6,101 nt of DNA from JBAXTE01 sp038240835. Lineage in GTDB: Bacteria > Bacteroidota > Bacteroidia > Bacteroidales > WCHB1-69. The DNA lies in NCBI GenBank assembly GCA_038240835.1, contig JBBRGJ010000190.1, positions 1 to 6,101 on the forward strand, written 5' to 3'. Numbering within the stretch: position 1 is the stretch's first letter; each line of letters opens with the position of its first letter. Below the pieces are notes generated by a model that did no database searches, was not told the DNA's origin, and saw nothing but the letters and a program-made list of their open reading frames with translations. Shown piece after piece: positions 1 to 4,829 of this stretch. Made by a program: the position numbers and the translations under genes.

Positions 1-12
1 TTATTTATTTCA

Positions 13-85
13 TTGTCACCCTGAGTTTATCGAAGGGCATTCAAAAGGCTTTCACTGTAATACTTCGATAAACTCAGCATGACAA
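13..85. repeat. Imperfect palindrome with 23-bp arms, likely dispersed repeat
   Basis: The arms at 13-35 and 63-85 are inverted copies that match at 21 of 23 positions, around a 27-bp centre. Their shared core reads CTGAGTTTATCGAAG on one arm and its complement on the other. A looser match continues outward (TATTTCA on the left, TGAAATA on the right, with a 3-nt offset). There is no ORF. From memory, palindromes with a CTGAG-TT-ATCGAAG core occur in many copies between genes in Bacteroidota genomes; this window alone cannot show copy number. It could act as a bidirectional transcription stop or a REP-like element. I see no transposase or target duplication. Confidence 0.6.
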
Positions 86-142
86 TTTTGAAATAACAAT
101 TTGATATCTGTGATCTTTTCCACTCAAATGGTAGTAGAACCC

Positions 143-275
143 AAAAAAGCAGCCCTGCCAGGAATCCCTGCCTGACTGCCTACGTTGGTGGGGATCTAAA
201 GTTTAGAAAATTTTTATTCTATCCCTGCCTAAAGTCAGGTAAACATTGAACCACAGGGCTTTTGCAACACTTTCA
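143..275 (-). ncRNA. Structured RNA candidate, possibly 6S-like
   Basis: This block is about 45% GC in very AT-rich surroundings and folds well. Read on the minus strand, a closing stem pairs AGCCCTG (260-254) with CAGGGCT (157-151). Next come an open region, a second stem CCTGACT/AGTCAGG (239-233 with 177-171), and an upper stem pairing 225-221 with 195-191. A small hairpin (CAGG/CCTG, 170-159) lies on the 3' side of the open region. Closing stem, large central bubble with a short 3'-side hairpin, and terminal arm is the general layout of 6S RNA, which binds RNA polymerase by imitating an open promoter. The minus strand is preferred because the closing stem is followed by a run of six T (148-143), as in an intrinsic terminator, and a -7-like box lies upstream at 288-281. 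Ends are estimates. The fold is partly strand-symmetric, so a plus-strand transcript is not excluded. The 6S assignment is inference from layout, not a family match. Confidence 0.45.
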
Positions 276-285
276 AGTTGCAAAA
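260..285. repeat. 9-bp inverted repeat over the RNA start
   Basis: TTTTGCAAC (260-268) and GTTGCAAAA (277-285) are perfect inverted copies around an 8-bp centre. The repeat covers most of the candidate -7 box, the predicted start and the 5' flank of the structured RNA. It may be an operator, a 5' hairpin of a longer transcript, or an alternative fold competing with the closing stem. No T-run follows on the plus strand, so it is not an obvious plus-strand terminator. Confidence 0.45.
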
Positions 286-288
286 ACA
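281..288 (-). promoter_or_regulatory. Candidate -7 box for the structured RNA
   Basis: The minus strand reads TGTTTTTG followed by C, which differs from the Bacteroidota -7 consensus TAnnTTTG only at the second base. Transcription would start near 276-273, just ahead of the closing stem of the RNA candidate. No good -33 TTTG is found 19-21 bp upstream; the nearest is an AT-rich ATTT. The box lies partly inside a 9-bp inverted repeat (260-268 with 277-285). Confidence 0.3.
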
Positions 289-348
289 GCATCGTTTATC
301 AACTTTAAATTAGTGGAAATTGGGATAAATTTGTTTTTTTGGCATAAA

Positions 349-379
349 AAAGAGCTCCAAATCTAATTTGGAGCTCTTT
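349..379 (-). terminator. Rho-independent terminator of the 26-aa ORF
   Basis: A perfect 14-bp stem (349-362 with 366-379) closes on a 3-nt loop (CTA). On the minus strand the stem runs into six T (351-346), the better orientation; on the plus strand only three T follow before CCC. It begins about 30 nt past the stop codon of the minus-strand small ORF at 410-490, so I assign it to that gene. Weaker plus-strand action is possible. Confidence 0.85.
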
Positions 380-409
380 CCCTGAGGTTGATTGAATATA
401 TTTAGTTGG

Positions 410-490
410 TTAGAATAAATAGATAATTGTTGCAAAAATTGACATAAATGCTAAAAAAATCAACCACATTAAACCTTCTTTTGATTTCAT
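410..490 (-). CDS. 26-aa single-helix membrane peptide
   Basis: This ORF starts with ATG at 490-488 and ends with TAA at 412-410. The peptide opens MKSKEGLMW and continues as an unbroken hydrophobic run (about residues 7-26: Leu, Ile, Phe, Ala, Met, Tyr) to the C terminus. That is a short positively charged head followed by one membrane-spanning helix, the layout of bacterial membrane microproteins such as small respiratory-complex subunits. The leader AAAACCAAACAAA ahead of the ATG is A-rich without a Shine-Dalgarno, as at the other genes here. A strong terminator oriented for this strand follows within about 30 nt, the best outside support that the stretch is transcribed. I do not recognise the family. 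No confident promoter was found upstream. A chance ORF remains possible at this length. Confidence 0.55.
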   Translation of the reverse strand: MKSKEGLMWLIFLAFMSIFATIIYLF

Positions 491-647
491 TTTGTTTGGT
501 TTTATTGATTTTAGAACTATTTCTAATAACTAGACATTTTATTATTTGATTAAGTTGCCTAAACATTTACCCTTTTTGTTAATTTTTTTAAGAAAAACAA
601 ATGAATAAAGATTTTTTAAGAGAATTTAAGAATAAAAGTGTGAATTT
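491..647. other. Very AT-rich spacer, no supported gene
   Basis: About 18% GC over 541-650. It presumably holds the promoter for the minus-strand small membrane peptide, but no convincing TTTG/TAnnTTTG pair stands out. A 16-codon plus-strand ORF at 601-651 is not supported. Confidence 0.5.
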
Positions 648-815
648 TTAGTTCGAGTATCTAAACTGTTGCAAAGCAAAATACGCATCGATTTTGACTC
701 GCACATCTATCATAGCATTAAGGCGCTTCAATCCTGCTATATCTGGACAGATAAGTTTGAGCATCGCTTTGCGTTCTCTCTTTGAATTCCTCTCAGAATG
801 CTTTTCGGTTTTCAT
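648..815 (-). CDS. Doubtful 55-aa basic ORF, possible gene remnant
   Basis: An open frame runs from ATG at 815-813 to TAA at 650-648. The product begins MKTEKHSERN, is rich in Lys and Arg in its first 20 residues, and then becomes more mixed (LKLICPDIAGLKRLN around residues 19-33); no signal peptide or membrane helix is seen. It coincides with an island of about 41% GC (651-810), against about 18% on one side and 25% on the other, which suggests real or formerly real coding sequence. A 13-bp tandem duplication (804-829) spans the start and supplies a second upstream ATG (828-826) whose frame stops after 11 codons. An in-frame TGA lies just upstream, so the ORF cannot be longer at its N terminus. 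I do not recognise the protein. It may be a small gene, the tail of a decayed gene, or a copy of a repeated element. Confidence 0.3.
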   Translation of the reverse strand: MKTEKHSERNSKRERKAMLKLICPDIAGLKRLNAMIDVRVKIDAYFALQQFRYSN

Positions 816-829
816 CTTCGGTTTTCATC
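804..829. repeat. 13-bp perfect tandem duplication
   Basis: TTCGGTTTTCATC occurs twice head to tail (804-816 and 817-829). The unit is not a multiple of three, so it shifts frame between the two ATG codons it carries on the minus strand. It looks like a slippage or short duplication event at the 5' end of the doubtful 55-codon ORF. Confidence 0.9.
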
Positions 830-854
830 TGAAATCAGTCCAAATGCCCCTTTA

Positions 855-887
855 TTTGTAACAATTATTACATTTTAGGTTAATTTG
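855..887 (+). promoter_or_regulatory. Candidate distal suf promoter
   Basis: TTTG at 855-858 is followed after 21 bp by TTAATTTG at 880-887, which differs from the TAnnTTTG -7 box only at its second base. The spacing suits the Bacteroidota -33/-7 arrangement (about 19-21 bp). It would give a leader of roughly 70-75 nt before sufB. A dyad at 857-872 lies between the two boxes. The match is short and in AT-rich DNA, so chance is a real alternative. Confidence 0.3.
857..872. promoter_or_regulatory. Operator-like dyad upstream of sufB
   Basis: TGTAACAATTATTACA is a 16-bp dyad that is symmetric except at positions 6 and 11. It lies inside the candidate distal promoter and about 50-65 bp upstream of the proximal -7 box. 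Its half-site spacing would suit a dimeric helix-turn-helix regulator, for example of the Crp/Fnr type. No regulator can be named from this, and AT-rich DNA yields such dyads by chance. Confidence 0.3.
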
Positions 888-921
888 GCAAAAAATATTC
901 TCGTTACAACAGAACTTTTTC

Positions 922-929
922 TACTTTTG
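922..929 (+). promoter_or_regulatory. Proximal suf promoter -7 box
   Basis: TACTTTTG matches the Bacteroidota -7 consensus TAnnTTTG in full. Transcription would start near 935, giving a leader of about 33 nt before the sufB ATG. No TTTG lies at the expected -33 distance (the region reads around ATATTCTCGTT), so activity may be weak or need an activator. Confidence 0.5.
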
Positions 930-967
930 TGTGTAGTATTTCAAATTAATCTAAATTACAACAAGAA

Positions 968-2413
968 ATGGCAGAAGATAGCAATGATGTTTTGCGCGAA
1001 GTTACAGAAAGTGATTACAAATACGGTTTTTATACCGATATTGAAGCAGATTCTGCGCCCAAAGGATTGAATGAGGATATTATCCGATTTATCTCCGCAA
1101 AAAAGAATGAACCTGAGTGGATGCTCGAGTTTAGGCTCAAAGCATATAATAAATGGTTGACGATGAAAGAGCCTAATTGGGCACATCTTCATTTTGAAAA
1201 ACCAAATTATCAAGAAATTATCTATTATTCAGCACCTAAAAAGAACACAAAACTGAGTTTGGACGAAGTGGATCCTGAATTATTGGATACTTTTAATAAA
1301 CTAGGAATTTCGTTGGATGAGCAAAAAATGCTTTCCGGAGTGGCCGTAGATGCCGTGATAGATAGTGTTTCTGTAAAAACTACGTTTAGCGATACACTTT
1401 CGAAACAAGGAATCATATTTTGCTCCATGAGCGAAGCCATTCAGGAGCATCCAGAGTTGGTTCAAAAGTATTTAACTTCGGTGGTTCCAATGGGTGACAA
1501 CTTTTATTCGGCGCTTAATTGTGCAGTTTTTACCGATGGATCTTTCTGTTATATACCCAAAGGAGTCCGTTGTCCGATGGAATTATCTACCTATTTCCGA
1601 ATCAACGCCGCCAATACAGGTCAGTTCGAACGTACTTTATTAATTGCCGATGAAGGTGCTTATGTGAGTTATATGGAAGGTTGCACCGCTCCTCAGCGCG
1701 ACGAAAATCAGTTGCATGCAGCTGTGGTAGAGTTAGTAGCTATGAAAGATGCTGAAATAAAATATTCAACGGTTCAGAACTGGTATCCAGGTGATAAAAA
1801 TGGCAAAGGTGGAATTTTCAACTTTGTTACCAAACGTGGAATTTGTAAAGGTTCCAACTCCAAAATTTCGTGGACTCAAGTAGAAACGGGTTCTGCGGTT
1901 ACCTGGAAATATCCAAGTTGTATATTATTAGGTGATAACTCTGTCGGAGAGTTTTATTCCGTGGCAGTCACCAATAACTTCCAACAAGCAGATACTGGTT
2001 CCAAAATGATTCACTTGGGAAGAAATACCAAAAGCACGATCATCTCCAAAGGAATTTCGGCTGGTAAAAGTAACAACAGTTACCGTGGATTGGTACGAAT
2101 GGGCAAAAAAGCCGAAAATTCTAGAAACTTTTCTCAATGTGATTCTCTGCTTATGGGCGATCAGTGCGGAGCGCATACTTGGCCTTACATCAAAAGTGAA
2201 AACAAGTCTTCTATCATTGAGCACGAAGCTACTACGTCCAAAATATCGGAAGATCAACTGTTTTACTGCAATCAACGAGGAATTGACACGGAAAGTGCTA
2301 TCGGCTTGATTGTAAATGGATATGCGAAGGAAGTGTTGAATAAATTGCCGATGGAATTTGCGGTAGAAGCTCAGAAGTTGCTGGCAATTAGTTTGGAAGG
2401 AAGCGTGGGATAA
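968..2413 (+). CDS. sufB: Fe-S cluster assembly scaffold SufB
   Basis: SufB is the scaffold subunit of the cytoplasmic SufBC2D complex; it receives sulfur and builds Fe-S clusters with SufC and SufD. The 481 residues compare with 495 in E. coli. The N terminus has the family's start followed by GFYTDIEAD and LNEDIIRFIS; the C-terminal half is the right-handed beta-helix core. Key residues align with E. coli: Cys239 in YMEGCTAP matches Cys254 (sulfur entry), Cys391 in SQCDSLLMGDQCG matches the essential Cys405, and His419-Glu420 in IIEHEATTS match His433-Glu434 at the SufD interface. The C terminus EFAVEAQKLLAISLEGSVG is the conserved end. The N-terminal CxxCxxxC reported for E. coli SufB is absent. 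The ATG at 968 follows an A-rich leader and gives the expected N terminus. It is first of a sufBCD set, with an unusually long 197-bp gap to sufC. Confidence 0.98.
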   Translation: MAEDSNDVLREVTESDYKYGFYTDIEADSAPKGLNEDIIRFISAKKNEPEWMLEFRLKAYNKWLTMKEPNWAHLHFEKPNYQEIIYYSAPKKNTKLSLDEVDPELLDTFNKLGISLDEQKMLSGVAVDAVIDSVSVKTTFSDTLSKQGIIFCSMSEAIQEHPELVQKYLTSVVPMGDNFYSALNCAVFTDGSFCYIPKGVRCPMELSTYFRINAANTGQFERTLLIADEGAYVSYMEGCTAPQRDENQLHAAVVELVAMKDAEIKYSTVQNWYPGDKNGKGGIFNFVTKRGICKGSNSKISWTQVETGSAVTWKYPSCILLGDNSVGEFYSVAVTNNFQQADTGSKMIHLGRNTKSTIISKGISAGKSNNSYRGLVRMGKKAENSRNFSQCDSLLMGDQCGAHTWPYIKSENKSSIIEHEATTSKISEDQLFYCNQRGIDTESAIGLIVNGYAKEVLNKLPMEFAVEAQKLLAISLEGSVG

Positions 2414-2435
2414 GAGGCGAAAGGCTTTAAAGTGC

Positions 2436-2470
2436 CGAATTATAAAAATCTTTGATTTTTTGATAATTCG
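2436..2470. repeat. First hairpin in the sufB-sufC gap
   Basis: The outer arms CGAATTAT (2436-2443) and ATAATTCG (2463-2470) and the inner arms AAAAATC (2444-2450) and GATTTTT (2454-2460) form a 15-bp stem interrupted by a 2-nt bulge (TG, 2461-2462), with a TTT loop. No T-run follows the outer arm, so it is not a standard terminator for the full stem; the inner stem alone ends in six T. It begins 22 nt after the sufB stop. Confidence 0.7.
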
Positions 2471-2476
2471 AGCATC

Positions 2477-2517
2477 CTCGAAAAATGACAAAAATCATAG
2501 ATTTTTTATTTTTCGGG
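2477..2517. repeat. Second, related hairpin in the sufB-sufC gap
   Basis: The outer arms CGAAAAAT (2479-2486) and ATTTTTCG (2508-2515), extended by a G-U and a C-G pair to 2477/2517, enclose a small internal loop and the inner arms AAAAATC (2490-2496) and GATTTTT (2500-2506) with an ATA loop. The inner palindrome matches that of the preceding hairpin except in the loop, so the pair looks like a duplication or two copies of one element. Possible roles are mRNA stabilisation or processing between sufB and sufC, partial attenuation, or a REP-like insert. Confidence 0.7.
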
Positions 2518-2610
2518 ATCTATAAAGTTCAAAGTTTTTTAAGGGCTATACGTTTTTAGATAATATAAAAAGATAATAAAAAAGCTATAAATAATAAAAT
2601 ACATAAAGAT

Positions 2611-3369
2611 ATGTTACTCGAAATAAAAGATTTACATGCTTCCATTAAAGGGAAAGAAATTTTAAAAGGGATTAACCTTACAATTAATCATGGAGAAGTT
2701 CACGCGATCATGGGTCCGAATGGAACTGGAAAAAGCACTTTGGCGGCCGTGATTGCCGGGAGAGATATTTTTGAAGTTACTCAAGGAACCGTTCATTTTA
2801 ATGGAAAAAATCTGTTAGAGATGTCTGTTGAGGACAGAGCTCGCGAGGGAGTTTTTCTTGGATTTCAGTATCCAGTAGAGATTCCAGGAGTGAGTATTAC
2901 CAATTTTATGCGGACTGCTATCAACGAAATTCGTAAATATAAAGGAAAAGAACCCATGGCCGCTGCTGAATTCTTAGCGTTTATGGAAGAGAAGAAAAAA
3001 GTGGTCGAACTTCAAACAAAACTCACCAATCGCTCTGTAAATGAAGGTTTTTCGGGTGGTGAGAAAAAACGTAACGAGATTTTTCAAATGGCGATGCTCG
3101 AACCAGAGTTGGCTATTTTGGATGAAACGGATTCGGGATTAGACATTGATGCGCTTAGAATTGTAGCCATGGGTGTTCAAAAACTTCGTTCCAAAGATAA
3201 TTCAACCATCGTAATTACTCACTACCAACGATTGTTGGAATACATCGTTCCAGATTTTGTTCACATTCTTTACGAAGGACGAATTGTGAAAACAGGGACT
3301 AAAGATTTAGCTTTGGAACTTGAAGAAAAAGGGTACGATTGGATTAAAGAAGAGTTGAAGAATAAATAA
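2611..3369 (+). CDS. sufC: Fe-S cluster assembly ATPase SufC
   Basis: SufC is the ABC-type ATPase that binds SufB and SufD and couples ATP hydrolysis to the rearrangement exposing the SufB-SufD interface. It is cytoplasmic and has no membrane segment. At 252 residues it is close to the usual length (248 in E. coli). Visible motifs in order: Walker A GPNGTGKST (35-43), Q-loop Gln86 in GFQYP, signature region EGFSGGEKKR (145-154), Walker B and catalytic Glu in LAILDETDSGLD (167-178; Asp171, Glu172), and H-loop His204 in VITHYQR. The ETDSGLDIDAL stretch after Walker B is characteristic of SufC as opposed to transporter ATPases. The ATG at 2611 sits behind an A/T-rich leader without Shine-Dalgarno and gives the canonical start MLLEIKDLHA. 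sufD follows after 21 bp, so the two are cotranscribed; linkage to sufB across the long gap is likely but less certain. Confidence 0.98.
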   Translation: MLLEIKDLHASIKGKEILKGINLTINHGEVHAIMGPNGTGKSTLAAVIAGRDIFEVTQGTVHFNGKNLLEMSVEDRAREGVFLGFQYPVEIPGVSITNFMRTAINEIRKYKGKEPMAAAEFLAFMEEKKKVVELQTKLTNRSVNEGFSGGEKKRNEIFQMAMLEPELAILDETDSGLDIDALRIVAMGVQKLRSKDNSTIVITHYQRLLEYIVPDFVHILYEGRIVKTGTKDLALELEEKGYDWIKEELKNK

Positions 3370-3390
3370 TTCACGGAAAAAACAATAATT

Positions 3391-4785
3391 ATGGAACAAA
3401 CTTTCGATTTGAAAGAGCATCTGATAGCAACTTATCGGAAAAACTTTGACACTCTTTCTCGTTTGGATTCACCCAATATGATTGAATTGCGTGAAAAATG
3501 CATTGCTCAGTTTGAGGAACAAGGATTTCCGCACAACCTAGAACAATGGAAAAATACAGATTTAAGAGACTCGATCAATAAAAACTATCAAATAGTCCTC
3601 GAACCGCAACCTTACAATCCTGTAGAGAGCTATTTCACGTGCAAAGTACATAATTTTGATACGTACATGTTTACATTGCTCAATGGCTGGTATGTGCACA
3701 AAAATGCACCACTTACTACTTTTCCAGACGGAACCATTGTGGGAAGTTTGGCAGTGGCACGCGAAAAATATCCAGAGATTGTAAATGCACATTTGGCCAA
3801 ACATAGCGACGATGCCACCAATCCTCTTACCGCATTAAATACTGCGTTTATGCAAGATGGTTTTTTTGTGTATGTGCCCGAAAATGTGAACGTTGTAAAA
3901 CCTATGCAAGTGGTGAGTGTGGTAAATAGTGAACAAGATTTACTGATTCAAACCAGAAACTTAATCATTGCAGGCAAGAACTCTAAGTTGAAATTAGTAC
4001 ATTGCGACGATTCAATTAAGTTTGCGGAAACGTTTATCAACTCTGTCACCGAAATAGTGGTGGGTGATTACGCAGAATTGGAATATTACAAACTAGAAAA
4101 CAAGGATAACCGTTCTACTTTGATTAACAGCGTGTATGTTCAGCAGACCGATAATAGCAAGTTTTCGTCGAATACGATTACGTTTAATGCAGGAGTTTCT
4201 AGAAATAATATTACTGTAAAATTAGATGGAGAGTATTGCGAGTCGGAAGTTCGTGGACTTTATTTAGTGGATGGTGCGCAAAGAGTTGACAATTATGTAC
4301 TTATTCATCATTTGAAACCTAACGGAAAGAGCAATCAGCTTTTTAAAGGAATTATGGATGATGACTCTACGGGTTCATTCAACGGTCACGTAATTGTGCA
4401 CAAAGATGCTCAAAAAACGTTAGCATTCCAATCAAATAAAAACATAGCGTTAACCGATACGGCCAATGTAAACACAAAACCATTTTTGGAAATTTATGCC
4501 GATGATGTGAAATGTAGTCACGGTGCCACGGTGGGACAGCTTGATGCTGAAGCTATGTTTTACTTAAGAACACGTGGAATTTGTGAACGAAATGCTCGCA
4601 TGCTTTTGCTTTACGCTTTTGCCATGGATGTGGTAAATCATGTAAAAATAGATGCTCTTCGCGATCAAATTGACAACATGGTTTCTAAACGCCTTAGTGG
4701 CGAGCTTACCATTTGCGATCAATGCGTATTGCATTGTTCAGATGAACGACAGTTGAATTTTGAGATAGATTTATCTAAAATCTAA
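3391..4785 (+). CDS. sufD: Fe-S cluster assembly protein SufD, Cys-rich tail
   Basis: SufD is the SufB paralogue that pairs with SufB and SufC; the SufB-SufD interface is where the nascent cluster forms. This protein has 464 residues against 423 in E. coli. The N-terminal helical part carries the family signature around LEQWKNTDLRDS (residues 50-61), followed by the beta-helix core with ALNTAFMQDGFFVYVP. The interface motif YADDVKCSHGATVGQLD contains Cys375 and His377, matching E. coli Cys358 and the essential His360. RTRGICERNARMLLLYAFA is the usual C-terminal helical region. Odd feature: the last 25 residues add a tail with Cys442, Cys445 and Cys449 in a CxxCxxxC pattern, followed by an acidic end; the flavobacterial SufD C terminus as I remember it lacks this. 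No frameshift is evident. It is the last suf gene here; sufS does not follow. Confidence 0.97.
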   Translation: MEQTFDLKEHLIATYRKNFDTLSRLDSPNMIELREKCIAQFEEQGFPHNLEQWKNTDLRDSINKNYQIVLEPQPYNPVESYFTCKVHNFDTYMFTLLNGWYVHKNAPLTTFPDGTIVGSLAVAREKYPEIVNAHLAKHSDDATNPLTALNTAFMQDGFFVYVPENVNVVKPMQVVSVVNSEQDLLIQTRNLIIAGKNSKLKLVHCDDSIKFAETFINSVTEIVVGDYAELEYYKLENKDNRSTLINSVYVQQTDNSKFSSNTITFNAGVSRNNITVKLDGEYCESEVRGLYLVDGAQRVDNYVLIHHLKPNGKSNQLFKGIMDDDSTGSFNGHVIVHKDAQKTLAFQSNKNIALTDTANVNTKPFLEIYADDVKCSHGATVGQLDAEAMFYLRTRGICERNARMLLLYAFAMDVVNHVKIDALRDQIDNMVSKRLSGELTICDQCVLHCSDERQLNFEIDLSKI

Positions 4786-4788
4786 TTT

Positions 4789-4805
4789 CTAAAAGAAAAT
4801 TTTAG
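4789..4805 (+). terminator. Weak AT-only hairpin after sufD
   Basis: CTAAAA (4789-4794) and TTTTAG (4800-4805) form a 6-bp stem with a GAAAA loop, followed by TATTTTT. It could end suf transcription weakly, but it overlaps the -7 box of the next gene and has almost no GC pairs. Read-through into the lipoprotein gene is possible. Confidence 0.2.
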
Positions 4806-4813
4806 TATTTTTG
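4806..4813 (+). promoter_or_regulatory. -7 box for the lipoprotein gene
   Basis: TATTTTTG matches the Bacteroidota -7 consensus TAnnTTTG in full and lies 16 nt upstream of the lipoprotein ATG, implying a leader of only about 10 nt. A TTTC at 4786-4789 is the nearest -33-like element, with a spacer of 16 bp that is shorter than usual. The box suggests this gene can be expressed apart from suf. Confidence 0.5.
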
Positions 4814-4829
4814 TAAAAAATTAAAAATT

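Noticed and set aside
143..285. The structured block as a plus-strand RNA
   Set aside because: Not excluded, but the plus strand has no T-run after the closing stem and no good promoter around 100-137, and the small bubble hairpin would fall on the 5' side, opposite to the 6S layout.
601..651. Plus-strand ORF of 16 codons beginning MNKDFLRE
   Set aside because: It lies in 16-20% GC DNA where short Lys/Phe/Asn ORFs arise by chance, and has no promoter or terminator of its own.
885..1070. 61-codon plus-strand frame overlapping the suf promoter and the sufB start
   Set aside because: It runs out of frame into sufB, covers the promoter region and lacks any family signal.
1928..2491. 187-codon open frame opposite the 3' half of sufB
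   Set aside because: sufB is certain on the plus strand with all key residues; the antisense frame is a by-product of its codon pattern and gives no recognisable protein.
2549..2556. TACGTTTT as a -7 box for sufC
   Set aside because: It lacks the final G of TAnnTTTG and has no TTTG at the -33 position; in such AT-rich DNA the match carries little weight.
2485..2559. 24-codon plus-strand ORF (MTKIIDFLFF...) in the sufB-sufC gap
   Set aside because: It runs through the second hairpin, whose base composition alone explains the Ile/Phe-rich translation; there is no independent sign of expression.
3562..3821. Two minus-strand frames of 63 and 80 codons inside sufD
   Set aside because: Both lie opposite conserved sufD sequence and show no signal peptide, domain or plausible start context.
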